Shown: positions 1-8,956, counted from the first letter of the stretch. The stretch: 64,000 bases of DNA from Desulfovibrio sp. (GCA_030145055.1 JAQYWK010000004.1:608898-672897); one strand, 5' to 3'. Numbers and translations are program-made. Notes: generated by a model not told the origin, from the sequence alone.

Positions 1-1472
1 TAGCTGATTATAATCCTAAAGAACTAGATTTTATATTAATTACTCATGCCCACATTGATCATACAGGGCTTTTGCCTGCGGCTGTTAGAGCCGGTTTTGA
101 CGGGCCTATATATATGACTCAGCCGACTCGTGATTTGCTTGAAATTATGCTGCTGGACAGTGCACATATTCAGGAGATGGAAGCAGAGTGGGCTAATAGA
201 AAAAGACTTCGCAAAGGGATAGCTCTCGTAAATCCTCTTTATCAACAGAAGGATGCTATTGCTACAACTCCGTTGATGCGGACTGTGCAGTATGGAGAAC
301 ATTTTGAGCCCGCTGAAGGGGTCACAGTTAGCTATAAAGATGCCGGACATATTTTAGGCTCTGCATTTATCGAGCTTTGGTCAAAAGAGGGTGAAGATAC
401 TACTAAAGTTGTCTTTTCTGGTGACCTTGGTCATAAAGATCAGCTTATTGTACGTAATCCGTCTATTGTGGAAAAAGCCGATTATCTTTTGATGGAATCG
501 ACATATGGCGACCGTAATCACAAAGATGCATCAAATAGCCTAGAGGAACTTGCAGAGGCTATTAAGTGGAGTTACTCGCACGGTGAAAAGGTTGTAATCC
601 CGGCTTTTGCGGTCGAACGCTCACAGCAATTGATTTACACGCTATTCATCTTATATAAGGAAGGAAAACTTCCTAAAGACATGCCTGTTTATCTTGATAG
701 CCCGCTTGCGATACGGGCTACTGAAATTTTTAGAAATCATCCAGAGTTTTTTGATCTTGATACGAAAGAACTTATGGAGAACGGTGAAAACCCTCTGTCC
801 TTGCCGAATTTGAAATTCACGCTTGATACGGAATCTTCACGGGCTATCAACAATACATCCGGGCCTGCTGTGATTATTTCTGCAAGTGGTATGGCTAATG
901 CCGGACGCATTAAACATCACCTCAGGCACAATATTTGGAAAAAGGGCGCTAGTATTGTTTTTGTTGGTTATCAGGGTGTAGGTACTCCGGGACGTAGAGT
1001 TGTTAATGGCGCCGAAGATATTACTATATTTGGTGAAAAGCTTAAAATTGAGGCTAAAATATTTACTATCAATGGCTTCTCTGGTCATGCTGGTCAGGAT
1101 GAAATGATCGACTGGCTTCAGCATTTTGATAGCCCATCCATGAAAGTTATTTTGACTCATGGTGAGCCGAGAGGGCAGAAAGTTCTTTCCGCAAGAATTA
1201 AGCAAGAACTTGGGTTTAATGTTCATATTGCTGATTACCGTGAAGAGCTACTGCTTACTCCTCGTGGAGAAATGGAACCAATTCTCAAGGGCAAAGCGAT
1301 TCAGCCGGAAGTTGATTGGGAATTTTTACTTAAAGATTCAGAAGGTTTGTTTACTGAATTTAGAAAACGTCTTGATAGGGTTAAGTCGCATTCATTCCTC
1401 ACCCAGACTGAAGTTAGAGATAAACTACTTGATATTAACCGTCAGGTCATTGAACTGATATCGGAACTATAG
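1..1472 (+). CDS. beta-CASP metallo-beta-lactamase-fold ribonuclease, 5' truncated
   Basis: The reading frame is open from the window edge (first full codon at base 3), so the N-terminus lies outside. The visible 490 residues begin just before the zinc-binding motif HAHIDH. They continue with VFSGDLG and the MESTYGDR segment, a beta-CASP insert, and end with the RNA-metabolising C-terminal part (GYQGVGTPGR, FSGHAGQDE, LTHGEP). This order is that of YSH1/CPSF73-like bacterial and archaeal nucleases that process RNA with two zinc ions. A role in RNA maturation or decay is inferred from the family. The stop lies four bases before rsmD, suggesting co-transcription. The ATG at base 72 is internal, after the zinc motif, and cannot be the true start. 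Confidence 0.88.
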   Translation, partial: ADYNPKELDFILITHAHIDHTGLLPAAVRAGFDGPIYMTQPTRDLLEIMLLDSAHIQEMEAEWANRKRLRKGIALVNPLYQQKDAIATTPLMRTVQYGEHFEPAEGVTVSYKDAGHILGSAFIELWSKEGEDTTKVVFSGDLGHKDQLIVRNPSIVEKADYLLMESTYGDRNHKDASNSLEELAEAIKWSYSHGEKVVIPAFAVERSQQLIYTLFILYKEGKLPKDMPVYLDSPLAIRATEIFRNHPEFFDLDTKELMENGENPLSLPNLKFTLDTESSRAINNTSGPAVIISASGMANAGRIKHHLRHNIWKKGASIVFVGYQGVGTPGRRVVNGAEDITIFGEKLKIEAKIFTINGFSGHAGQDEMIDWLQHFDSPSMKVILTHGEPRGQKVLSARIKQELGFNVHIADYREELLLTPRGEMEPILKGKAIQPEVDWEFLLKDSEGLFTEFRKRLDRVKSHSFLTQTEVRDKLLDINRQVIELISEL

Positions 1473-1476
1473 ATTT

Positions 1477-2037
1477 ATGAGACTTATAAGTGGTAAATAT
1501 GGCGGGCGGGTACTAAAAACCACCAGTGGTCCCGGATATCGTCCGGCCACGTCCAAGGTGCGGCAGGCTGTTTTTTCAATGCTCGAATCTCGCGGCATTG
1601 ATTGGGATGGCCTTCGTGCGGCGGATATGTTTGCCGGAAGCGGTAGTCTCGCACTTGAGGCTCTAAGCCGAGGGGCCGCGTATGCATGTTTTGTTGAGAA
1701 GAATGCAAAGGCAGCTTCTCTTATCAAGACTAATTTAAAAGATATTGGTGTCGATGGATCAGAATACAAAGTTTATTCAGCGGACTTGTTTAAAGTTTTA
1801 TTAAGACCGCCTCCAAAACCCTTTGATCTTATTTTTATAGATCCACCTTATAGATTTGATCTTTTACCGAAAGCTCTCGATTGCGCTCTGAAGAATGGCT
1901 GGTTGGCCGAAGGTGGATTTCTTCTTGCAGAAGTTGAGGAGCAGGTAGAGCCTCCGCAGTCAGAATTTACAAAGGATCTGACACTTTTAGTGAACAAGCT
2001 TTACGGGCAGACGAGGATATTATTATGGCAGAAGTAA
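1477..2037 (+). CDS. rsmD: 16S rRNA (guanine966-N2)-methyltransferase RsmD
   Basis: A 186-residue SAM-dependent methyltransferase, the usual RsmD length. The SAM-binding glycine-rich motif DMFAGSGSLALEAL is at residues 50-63 and the catalytic DPPY at 122-125, inside DLIFIDPPY. The N-terminal RLISGKYGGRVL stretch is also typical. RsmD methylates G966 in the assembled small subunit. It starts four bases after the RNase stop and its 3' end overlaps coaD by 13 bases; the rsmD-coaD pair is widespread in bacteria. The start has little Shine-Dalgarno signal, consistent with coupling to the gene before it. Confidence 0.93.
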   Translation: MRLISGKYGGRVLKTTSGPGYRPATSKVRQAVFSMLESRGIDWDGLRAADMFAGSGSLALEALSRGAAYACFVEKNAKAASLIKTNLKDIGVDGSEYKVYSADLFKVLLRPPPKPFDLIFIDPPYRFDLLPKALDCALKNGWLAEGGFLLAEVEEQVEPPQSEFTKDLTLLVNKLYGQTRILLWQK

Positions 2038-2528
2038 AACAGCTTACAGCAGTATTCCCGGGGACGTTTGATCCCTTCACCCGCGGACATTTTAGTCTTG
2101 TGATGCGCGGTCTTAAGACCTTTCATAAGGTAATTGTCGCTGTGGCAGGGAGCACTTCAAAGAATTGCTGTTTCACGCTTGATGAGCGTGTGGATATGGT
2201 TAAACGCATTTTCGAGAATGAATCTCGGGTTCATGTGGAGCCATTTAGCGGGCTACTAGTCCATTACGTGGAGCAAAGCCCTGCTAATGTTATTATGCGT
2301 GGTCTTCGTGCGGTTTCTGATTTCGAATATGAATTTCAGATGGCTCTTATGAATCGTCGCCTTGATAATGACATCCAGACTGTCTTCCTCATGACCGATT
2401 ATAAATGGATGTATTTAAGTTCATCAATTATAAAAGATGTTGCCGTAAATGGTGGAGATATAAAAGGTTTAATTCCAAAACAGATCTATGATGAAGTTAT
2501 GGTCAGATTGGCTCCGGTTGGCAAATAA
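2025..2528 (+). CDS. coaD: phosphopantetheine adenylyltransferase CoaD
   Basis: A 167-residue nucleotidyltransferase catalysing the fourth step of coenzyme A synthesis (4'-phosphopantetheine plus ATP to dephospho-CoA). The N-terminal GTFDPFTRGH (residues 13-22) is the GxFDPxTxGH ATP-binding motif. RGLRAVSDFEYE and the C-terminal YLSSSIIK are the other family signatures. The start codon lies inside the end of rsmD, so translation is probably coupled. The stop lies three bases before miaA. Confidence 0.95.
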   Translation: MAEVKQLTAVFPGTFDPFTRGHFSLVMRGLKTFHKVIVAVAGSTSKNCCFTLDERVDMVKRIFENESRVHVEPFSGLLVHYVEQSPANVIMRGLRAVSDFEYEFQMALMNRRLDNDIQTVFLMTDYKWMYLSSSIIKDVAVNGGDIKGLIPKQIYDEVMVRLAPVGK

Positions 2529-2531
2529 GAT

Positions 2532-3464
2532 ATGTCAGAGCGTAAACCCGTAATTTGTATTCTTGGCCCTACGGGAGCTGGAAAGACTGCCACTTCGCTA
2601 GGATTGGCCGCGCGATTTCCTGCACGTGTTCTCAATTTTGATTCGCGGCAGGTTTATAAGGACTTTCCGATCATCACAGCTCAGCCAAGTCCTGCGGAAC
2701 AGGCCGCTTGTCCGCATGAATTGTACGGTTTTTTGGCGACGACCGAAACGACAACTGTTGCTGACTTTGTAGATATGGCAAATGAGAAGATTGACCAAAC
2801 TCCTATAAATGAACTTCCAATTCTGGTCGGCGGCACTGGTCTGTATTTGAAAGCCCTGACTTCCGGGCTTGCGCCCATTCCGGATATCCCTGACGAAATT
2901 CGAGCCCGTATGCGGCAGAGGGTTGAGCAAGAAGGTTCAGCTGCTTTATTTGCAGAGCTTGAGAAAGTAGATCCTGAATACGCCAAAAAAACTCATCCGA
3001 ATAATAAGCAGCGGAATGTACGTGCTCTTGAAGTTTATGAAGGGACAGGCAAGAATTTTACGTGGTGGCACAATAGAGAAGTTCCACCTTCTCCATATAA
3101 TTTTTTGAAAATTGGGATTAAGCTGGATTTGGATGTACTGACGCCGCTACTTAATAAGCGCATTGATATGATGCTAAAAAACGGTGCAATTGATGAGGCA
3201 CGTCGTGCATGGGAAATATGCCCTGACGAAAATGCGCCGGGCTGGACAGGCATTGGGTGCAGTGAATTGTTATCATTTATTAGGGGTGATATCGATATTG
3301 ATGAAGCTAAATTGCTCTGGGCCAAAAATACCAGAGCATATGCAAAGCGGCAACTTACATGGTTTAATCGTGAGAAAGATATACATTGGTTTTCACCCGA
3401 TGAACCCAGTAAAACCGTAGAGTTTGCGGCTTCGTGGCTTGCGCAAAATATGAAGGAAGTATAA
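2532..3464 (+). CDS. miaA: tRNA dimethylallyltransferase MiaA
   Basis: A 310-residue protein, normal for MiaA, which prenylates A37 of tRNAs reading UNN codons using dimethylallyl diphosphate. The P-loop GPTGAGKT is at residues 12-19, followed by NFDSRQVYKDFPIITAQPS, the tRNA- and DMAPP-binding segment. GGTGLYLKAL and a C-terminal YAKRQLTWFNR motif complete the match. It is the last of the tightly packed rsmD-coaD-miaA run of RNA and cofactor genes. Confidence 0.95.
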   Translation: MSERKPVICILGPTGAGKTATSLGLAARFPARVLNFDSRQVYKDFPIITAQPSPAEQAACPHELYGFLATTETTTVADFVDMANEKIDQTPINELPILVGGTGLYLKALTSGLAPIPDIPDEIRARMRQRVEQEGSAALFAELEKVDPEYAKKTHPNNKQRNVRALEVYEGTGKNFTWWHNREVPPSPYNFLKIGIKLDLDVLTPLLNKRIDMMLKNGAIDEARRAWEICPDENAPGWTGIGCSELLSFIRGDIDIDEAKLLWAKNTRAYAKRQLTWFNREKDIHWFSPDEPSKTVEFAASWLAQNMKEV

Positions 3465-3540
3465 GCCTCCTTTTGCAAGCGGGATTTAGTTGTATTCAAT
3501 GGATGTAGCGGCTTGCCGCAATATAAAAACGGAAAGAACA

Positions 3541-4572
3541 ATGAGATTATATTCATTTTTGGTGTTTTTGTTGCTTCTGGCAATGCCTACTTTTGCTTGT
3601 GCGGATAGCGCAAGTAGCGGGTATCTCTTTGAGCTGGATGGTCTTTCGATTAACTGGGGATCTGGATTGATTTCCTCTTCTTCGGAAATTTTGCCCATGC
3701 AGGACACCATTGATCCTCAGAGGACTAAAGCTTTGGCCGTTCGTCAGAGCGGTGTAAAAGCTCGTAAAAATCTTCTTGATTCCATTTTAAACTTACGCCT
3801 TACTAGTAAAGAATTAGTTTCTGGCGCGTTTGAAGATGAAATGAAAGGGGCTGCTCTTCTGCGAGGATTTGTTCAGAATTCACTGCTGAGCACGCAGGAT
3901 ACATCTGACGGTATGGTAAAAGTTACAGCTTCTACTCATATTCGCGGAGAACTTTCGTCCATAATAATTCCAGCGACTCTACCGTTTCTTTCAGGAATTC
4001 CACCAACCTTATCGGATAATCGGGATGATGAGAACTCACAAAATCCCAGCGATGAGGAAGGAGCTGTTGTCAATTCATCTTCTTATAGCGGAATTGTTAT
4101 AGATGCGCGTGGAATGGATATAGTTCCGGTCTTGCTTCCTGTTATTTATGATGGGAAAGGCATTGGAGTGTATGGTCCATTTATTGTGAGCAGAGAAGCG
4201 GTTCTTAAAAACGGGTTAGTGGCTTTTGTTACTGATACACCCTTTAGCCGCTTGCGTGAGCGTGTCGGTAATACTCCGTTGATTTTGACTCCTGTAAGTA
4301 CACATGGAACAGTCCGCGGAAATGTTATTTTGTCACTTGCTGATGCTGCAAAGGCTAGAGCCGTTTTGACGCGAAAATCCGTCACAGATAATTGTGCAGT
4401 TGTTATAATGATGGATGCTCCTAAGGTCGAAGTAGTTACTCCTGAACTCGGTGTTGATGGAGCTGTTAGCGCAGGTTCGGTTCAGGGTGGACAAGCTTCT
4501 TCAGTGGATGAGTCAGAATTGCAAGAAGATTCAATAGTAGATGAAGGCACTTCACCTGCCTTGAAACCGTAA
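3541..4572 (+). CDS. exported protein of unknown role, LPP20/FlgP-like region
   Basis: The ATG at 3541 is preferred over an upstream in-frame TTG at 3490. It has GGAAAG just upstream and begins a clear signal peptide (MRLYSFLVFLLLLAMPTFAC), giving 343 residues. The mature part contains a stretch (about residues 60-140) of the form found in LPP20/FlgP-type envelope proteins: alanine/arginine-rich helix, ARKNLLDSI, then LRGFVQNS and a DGMVKVTAS strand. It ends with a VIDARGMDIVPVLLPVIYD block. The C-terminal 60 residues are acidic and low complexity. No catalytic motif is seen. It sits 21 bases before another exported protein and the two probably work together. The family assignment is tentative. 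Confidence 0.7.
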   Translation: MRLYSFLVFLLLLAMPTFACADSASSGYLFELDGLSINWGSGLISSSSEILPMQDTIDPQRTKALAVRQSGVKARKNLLDSILNLRLTSKELVSGAFEDEMKGAALLRGFVQNSLLSTQDTSDGMVKVTASTHIRGELSSIIIPATLPFLSGIPPTLSDNRDDENSQNPSDEEGAVVNSSSYSGIVIDARGMDIVPVLLPVIYDGKGIGVYGPFIVSREAVLKNGLVAFVTDTPFSRLRERVGNTPLILTPVSTHGTVRGNVILSLADAAKARAVLTRKSVTDNCAVVIMMDAPKVEVVTPELGVDGAVSAGSVQGGQASSVDESELQEDSIVDEGTSPALKP

Positions 4573-4593
4573 TTTTCAGATCGGAGTAATCAC

Positions 4594-5553
4594 TTGATCT
4601 TTTCAAAATATATCAAAAAATCAATTTTTGTCTTTTGTGCGCTGATAATAACAACTGCTTTAGCTGTTCCGGCCGGAGCTGTTAAAGTTCAGGTTTTCAA
4701 AGCCGGCGAAGAAGGTGTTTCTACTAAGGACTTGCGCACAGAAGCCGTTGCTCAGGCTTTTGCTCAGGCTCTTCTAGCTGAATCGGTACGCATGATACCT
4801 GTTACGGTTTCTGCTGATAGAAGCGATGCTTTAAAAAGCATGTTCAGCAATAATTATGAGTCATTTATTTCAGGCTACAAAGATATGGATGTTAAATATC
4901 ATGACGATGGAGTTACCATTCGGATTGATGTTAATGTCAATAGAGCCGCTTTGCGTGACTCTCTTAGGAATATGGGTTTTTTTGCCTCCGCAGATAAAGT
5001 TGTTAAATCCGCCGTTGTAATATCTAACGGAACATATAAGCTTAATGCCAAGGATCAAGCCGCTCGTGATGCTAAAGTTAAAGAATTAAAGTCATTATAT
5101 GCGGTGCAAGACGTTGCTCCGGGGACTGTAGATCCGTTAGCTTCAACACTCAAGATTACTCAGGTTGGTAAGAAAAGTTTTAGTGGAAGTCTCGATTCTT
5201 CGAATGGAAACTGGCAATCAGCTGGTAATTCTGTTGAATCCGTGTGGGGAAGATTGTGGACAAAATATTATGAATCAGTTCGGACAGATGATACTATGAA
5301 TCCGAAGGCTGTCTTAGTTGTTAATGGCTGGTTCAATTCTGATGGCGTTCGTGAATTTGGAAGATTGCTCAAGTCATGGGATTCAGCAGTGCAGGAAGTT
5401 CAGCTACTTGATGTTGAGATGAAACCGACTGCGGTCTCTGCAAGCTGGTCTCTGGACGTTTCGGACCAGTGGGTTTTGAAAAGTTATTTAAACGATTTTC
5501 TTCCTCCGCGTGGATTGTCATACAGAATCGATGGGCTTAGCGAAGAGAAGTAA
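4594..5553 (+). CDS. exported protein of unknown function
   Basis: A TTG start at 4594 is supported by GGAG at 4583-4586 and gives 319 residues with an N-terminal signal peptide ending near TALAVPAGA. The mature N-terminus (VQVFKAGEEGVSTKDLRTEA) is followed by an alternating helix/strand pattern of the sort seen in DUF2066-like periplasmic proteins, but I do not recognise the family with confidence. There are no cysteines suggesting a lipoprotein and no internal membrane segment. The likely operon is 3541-4594-pgsA, with 12 bases before pgsA. A periplasmic or outer-membrane-linked role is inferred from the signal peptide only. Confidence 0.65.
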   Translation: MIFSKYIKKSIFVFCALIITTALAVPAGAVKVQVFKAGEEGVSTKDLRTEAVAQAFAQALLAESVRMIPVTVSADRSDALKSMFSNNYESFISGYKDMDVKYHDDGVTIRIDVNVNRAALRDSLRNMGFFASADKVVKSAVVISNGTYKLNAKDQAARDAKVKELKSLYAVQDVAPGTVDPLASTLKITQVGKKSFSGSLDSSNGNWQSAGNSVESVWGRLWTKYYESVRTDDTMNPKAVLVVNGWFNSDGVREFGRLLKSWDSAVQEVQLLDVEMKPTAVSASWSLDVSDQWVLKSYLNDFLPPRGLSYRIDGLSEEK

Positions 5554-5565
5554 AATAGGAGAGTC

Positions 5566-6135
5566 GTGGCAAGACAGAAAGTCTGGACCATTCCTAATTT
5601 GATAACCATTTTCCGAATATTGTTGACCCCTGTTTTCGTCTTTGCATATCTGGGGTACAACTTCTATTTGGCATTGTTTCTTTTCATGGTCGCTGGCTTT
5701 ACTGATGCTCTTGATGGTTTTCTGGCTCGTATTCTTAACCAGCGCTCTGAACTTGGAGCGATGCTAGACCCTCTCGCTGATAAAATCCTGATTGCTACTT
5801 CATTTCTGTGCCTGTCAACGCAGGGGATCATTTCAGGTTGGCTGGCGATTCTAGTCATTTCTCGCGATATAGTAATTGTCGTCGGACTGTTTTTGCTCAA
5901 ATTTTTAGGAATTAATGTTAATAAGAAAATTAAGCCATTGTTAGTAAGTAAATTAACAACGACTTTACAGTTATTATTCATTTTTTTGATTCTATTCAGT
6001 TTCGTATTCGATTTTAAATTTTCCGATATACAGCCAGAGATGGAGTGGGTGATAGTCGTATTTACTCTGTTTTCAGGTATTTTCTACTTGAGGCAAGGCT
6101 TTCAAATGTTTTTTGACCGGAACCGTAGAAACTAG
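5566..6135 (+). CDS. pgsA: CDP-diacylglycerol-glycerol-3-phosphate 3-phosphatidyltransferase
   Basis: A 189-residue polytopic membrane enzyme that makes phosphatidylglycerol phosphate, the committed step to PG and cardiolipin. The CDP-alcohol phosphotransferase signature is complete: D47, D50, G51, A54, R55, G64, D68 and D72 in DALDGFLAR and GAMLDPLAD. About five hydrophobic segments follow. The GTG start at 5566 has AGGAG upstream. The gene ends at a strong bidirectional terminator that it shares with the convergent tatA. Confidence 0.92.
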   Translation: MARQKVWTIPNLITIFRILLTPVFVFAYLGYNFYLALFLFMVAGFTDALDGFLARILNQRSELGAMLDPLADKILIATSFLCLSTQGIISGWLAILVISRDIVIVVGLFLLKFLGINVNKKIKPLLVSKLTTTLQLLFIFLILFSFVFDFKFSDIQPEMEWVIVVFTLFSGIFYLRQGFQMFFDRNRRN

Positions 6136-6140
6136 AAAAA

Positions 6141-6166
6141 CCCCGCCTTGCATATGCAAGGCGGGG
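6141..6166. terminator. bidirectional intrinsic terminator between pgsA and tatA
   Basis: A near-perfect GC-rich palindrome (ccccgccttg / caaggcgggg) is flanked by an A-run on the left and TCTTTT on the right, so it can end both pgsA (plus) and tatA (minus). Confidence 0.9.
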
Positions 6167-6193
6167 TCTTTTAGGCAGAGCTAAGAAAGCTGC

Positions 6194-6379
6194 TTAAGCG
6201 TCCTTGTCTTTGTCTTTAGACGGAGTTACGTCAATTTCTTCAGACTCACTACTGGCCTTCTTGAAATTTTGAATTGCACGGCCTAGTCCGCTTCCCACTT
6301 CAGGAAGCTTTTTGGCTCCGAATATCAGGATAATAATACCCAAAATCAAGAGAATTTCTGTTATTCCTAATCCAAACAT
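6194..6379 (-). CDS. tatA: twin-arginine translocase subunit TatA/TatE
   Basis: A 61-residue protein with one N-terminal membrane helix ([19 protein letters not shown]), the FGAKKLPE hinge and an amphipathic helix ([14 protein letters not shown]), ending in a charged tail. This is the standard TatA plan; it forms the pore for folded proteins with RR signal peptides. The ATG at 6379 is chosen because GGAGG lies five bases upstream; the in-frame TTG at 6391 overlaps that ribosome site. No tatB or tatC is adjacent, so it is a stand-alone tatA as seen in many deltaproteobacteria. Confidence 0.93.
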   Translation of the reverse strand: MFGLGITEILLILGIIILIFGAKKLPEVGSGLGRAIQNFKKASSESEEIDVTPSKDKDKDA

Positions 6380-6557
6380 TTTTACCTCCAATGCTAGACA
6401 GTAGGGAACTTTTACACGCGCTAGGCAGTAAGGTCAAGAATGTCTTTAATCATTGAACAGAAAGGGAAAATTTGATTTTTTACTCTTTACAAAGTTAAAT
6501 TGGGTAAATAGGTCTTTTGAAAAGTTGGATAATAAATATTTTTATTAAACAGAAGTA

Positions 6558-6959
6558 ATGGATAAGAGGGATACATTGGCAAAAATATCTAAATTGCCCG
6601 GACATATGTGCCGCTTTTATCAGAAGGGCAGGTGTCTTTACGAAGAAGTTCTGAACCCTGGTTATAATACTGACTGGCGTTGCAAAGTTTTAGAAGGGCT
6701 TGAGGATGAATACGATAAACTTATACGGCAAGCTGAAGCTTTCAAACTCAGTGCTGAAGTTGTAACTGATTTATGGAACCGAAGAATTGCCGAGCACAGA
6801 GTTTCATCCGGAGGATGTCAGAAGGATGCATTAAAGGGAGAAGACACATATCCTTTGTGTTCTAACGGGCATGACGATATATGTCTGCTTGAGCTACCTG
6901 AATGTGAGGGAGTTTGTAAAAAATTCAAGCCGCTTAATAATAGTTCAGATACAGAATAG
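6558..6959 (+). CDS. cysteine-rich small protein of unknown function
   Basis: A 133-residue soluble protein I do not recognise. The N-terminal third carries CRFYQKGRC, then EEVLNPG and WRC, spaced like a small metal-binding module; more cysteines occur near GGCQ, LCSNGHDDIC, PEC and GVC. No signal peptide or membrane helix is seen. The ribosome site is weak (AGAAG). It is followed 35 bases later by a second unknown protein on the same strand. Zinc or iron-sulfur binding is only an inference from cysteine spacing. Confidence 0.7.
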   Translation: MDKRDTLAKISKLPGHMCRFYQKGRCLYEEVLNPGYNTDWRCKVLEGLEDEYDKLIRQAEAFKLSAEVVTDLWNRRIAEHRVSSGGCQKDALKGEDTYPLCSNGHDDICLLELPECEGVCKKFKPLNNSSDTE

Positions 6960-6994
6960 TTTCTAAGTAACATCTATACCGATGGAGAATTACT

Positions 6995-7789
6995 ATGTTG
7001 ATATATTTCCCTGAATTGCACGAAGAGCTTATTTCTGAAAAAGTTGAAGGCGCACTACTTTTTGATCCCGGTGTTGATAGGGATCAGTCGAAAGACACTC
7101 TCGTTTTCAGACCTGAAAACCTACCTGTCGAGCCTGAACTTTGTAAGCGCATGATCGCTGATTTTGTAAGTTACGGCGAAAGTATGGGCAAAATGTTTAA
7201 AATGCTCGCCATGCCTGCATCGAATGAAAAAGATCAGTTCGGTGAAAGATCTTCAGCTATTGAAAATGAACTTAATGCGCTAATTTCCAGTACTCCAGAA
7301 GTGAAGGAGACGGGAACCGAGCTTGTGCAGAACCAAGTAGTATTGGCTCTTGTCTATGCTTACGAAGAAAAACAGCTTGAACTTGCTGAAATTGAGAATG
7401 GACTGAATGAAAAATGGTCCGGTTTCGGCGAAAGTATCGGGCTTGATGAAGATGATCAAGCAGATCAGCACGCAATGGCTATCGGCGGATTAATTTCGCA
7501 TTCGCCTGTTCAGGTTGGAGAGCGCGTAGTGCTTCCTTGGCAGAAAGTCCTTGAAGGATTTGCAGTTCTTTTGCCCGAAAATTCAGTTTTGGTAACAAGC
7601 GATGCAGATGCAGTGGCAATGTGGCGTGACTTGGAACTCGAATTTCATGAAAAAGAAAATATTTTACCTGAGAAGGCTACTTTCGTAAAAGATTATGCTT
7701 GGAAGCTCATGGGGCTTTCCCGCTTACCTGAAGACAAGCCTTGGCTTGATCGTAAATTTCTTGTGGCTCTTGCTACATCCAAATTATAG
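6995..7789 (+). CDS. soluble protein of unknown function
   Basis: A 264-residue acidic, mostly helical protein with GGAG upstream of the ATG. It has no signal peptide and no motif I recognise. A central glutamate-rich helical part (about residues 90-150) suggests coiled coil or helical bundle. The C-terminal half carries ALLPENSVLVTSDADAV-like alternating strands and helices. It lies between the cysteine-rich protein and a HAD phosphatase with 20-35 base gaps, so the three genes are probably one transcript. Confidence 0.7.
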   Translation: MLIYFPELHEELISEKVEGALLFDPGVDRDQSKDTLVFRPENLPVEPELCKRMIADFVSYGESMGKMFKMLAMPASNEKDQFGERSSAIENELNALISSTPEVKETGTELVQNQVVLALVYAYEEKQLELAEIENGLNEKWSGFGESIGLDEDDQADQHAMAIGGLISHSPVQVGERVVLPWQKVLEGFAVLLPENSVLVTSDADAVAMWRDLELEFHEKENILPEKATFVKDYAWKLMGLSRLPEDKPWLDRKFLVALATSKL

Positions 7790-7808
7790 CAGGTTAAGGA
7801 GTTTTTTG

Positions 7809-8498
7809 ATGGAAGGAATACATTTAAGCGATGTTACCCCGCCTAAGTTTCTAAAGAAGATCAAAGGAATCATATTTGATTGTGATGGTGTGCTGATTAG
7901 TTCATTTGAAGCAAATAAATGGTACTATAATTGGTTCAAAACTAATTTCGGTCTTCCTGTTATGGATGCCGACGAAGAACGTTTTGTTCATGCGCATACT
8001 GTTTTTCAGTCATTGAAGCATGTTATGCCGGAAGAGTATTACGAAGAAGCTCTCGAGCTTCGCAAACTTCCTGAACTTGCCAAGGCCCTTGATTATATTT
8101 CTCTGGAAGACGGATTGTTAAAACTTCTTGAGTGGCTGAGAAATAATAAAATACGCATGGCAATCAATACAAATAGGACAGATTCACTTTCAGCTGTTTT
8201 GCATAAATTCGGTGTTGAAAGTTTTTTTGCCCCGACAGTTACCTCTACATTGCTGCCTAACCCGAAGCCTCATCCAGACGGAGTCCATTATATCCTAGAT
8301 AAATGGGGTATGAAGCGCGAAGATGTGGTTTACATTGGTGACACATGGGTTGATGAAAAATGTGCATGTAGTGCAGGTGTAGATTTTTGGGCTTACGGAA
8401 ATCCAAAATTGAACGGATCTATTTATATTAATGACTATTGGGTTTTAAAAAATTTATTGGAAAAAGCAAAAAATAATGTTTGGACTGAGTGTTTGTGA
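7809..8498 (+). CDS. HAD-superfamily hydrolase, phosphoglycolate-phosphatase-like
   Basis: The ATG at 7809 (229 residues) is chosen because TAAGGAG lies just upstream; a longer frame from 7695 only runs back through the previous gene. Motif I is FDCDG with nucleophile D24 and acid D26; motif II is the NTNRTDS segment; motif III/IV is KPHPDG followed by YIGDTWVDE. A helical cap lies between motifs I and II. HAD enzymes of this class dephosphorylate small phosphoesters; the substrate cannot be read from the sequence. It is the third gene after the two unknown proteins. Confidence 0.85.
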   Translation: MEGIHLSDVTPPKFLKKIKGIIFDCDGVLISSFEANKWYYNWFKTNFGLPVMDADEERFVHAHTVFQSLKHVMPEEYYEEALELRKLPELAKALDYISLEDGLLKLLEWLRNNKIRMAINTNRTDSLSAVLHKFGVESFFAPTVTSTLLPNPKPHPDGVHYILDKWGMKREDVVYIGDTWVDEKCACSAGVDFWAYGNPKLNGSIYINDYWVLKNLLEKAKNNVWTECL

Positions 8499-8649
8499 TT
8501 TTTAGTGTACTTAATATGAGGTTTGACCTGCGAAGATCTTTTTATTTTAAAAGCTTAAAAAGTGTTGATTCTTAGGTCTTGCTGTGCCAATTTGTAATTA
8601 AGAATGTGAGTACAATACTACATTCTATGTTCCTTTAGGAGTATGATAA

Positions 8650-8940
8650 ATGGATTACGTAATTCTTGCTGTAGCTAAAGTTCTCGGGATTGTATTCAAT
8701 CTTTATATGTGGGTTGTTATCATTTCGGCCCTTATTTCATGGGTAAATCCTGATCCTTATAATCCGATTGTCCGCTTTTTACACCGTGCGACAGAGCCTG
8801 TATTTGCAAAAGTCCGGCACTACATACCGTTTTCTATCATTGGCGGAATAGACCTGTCTCCAATCATTGTTATCCTGGCTCTTCAGATGCTTGATATTGC
8901 CCTCGTAGGCAATTTGACTAGACTTGCATATGGAATGTAG
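8650..8940 (+). CDS. YggT/YlmG family membrane protein
   Basis: A 96-residue protein with two hydrophobic helices enclosing the conserved SWVNPDPYNPIVRFLHRATE segment and a PFSIIGGIDLSPI motif before the second helix. YggT/YlmG proteins are linked to membrane organisation and cell division in several bacteria. AGGAG precedes the ATG. The next gene, 16 bases on, carries a DivIVA domain. A YlmG-DivIVA pairing is familiar from Gram-positive division clusters, which supports a role in division or envelope organisation. Confidence 0.9.
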   Translation: MDYVILAVAKVLGIVFNLYMWVVIISALISWVNPDPYNPIVRFLHRATEPVFAKVRHYIPFSIIGGIDLSPIIVILALQMLDIALVGNLTRLAYGM

Positions 8941-8956
8941 TCGCTGGAGGTAGTAG

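Noticed and set aside
837..1226. Long minus-strand frames opposite genes (also at 10149, 49587, 50336 and 60355)
   Set aside because: They are antisense shadows of well-supported genes with no family match or ribosome site.
3490..3540. TTG start at 3490 for the LPP20-like protein
   Set aside because: It would hide the signal peptide; GGAAAG supports 3541.
7695..7808. Upstream extension of the HAD phosphatase gene
   Set aside because: It overlaps the previous gene in another frame; a ribosome site supports 7809.
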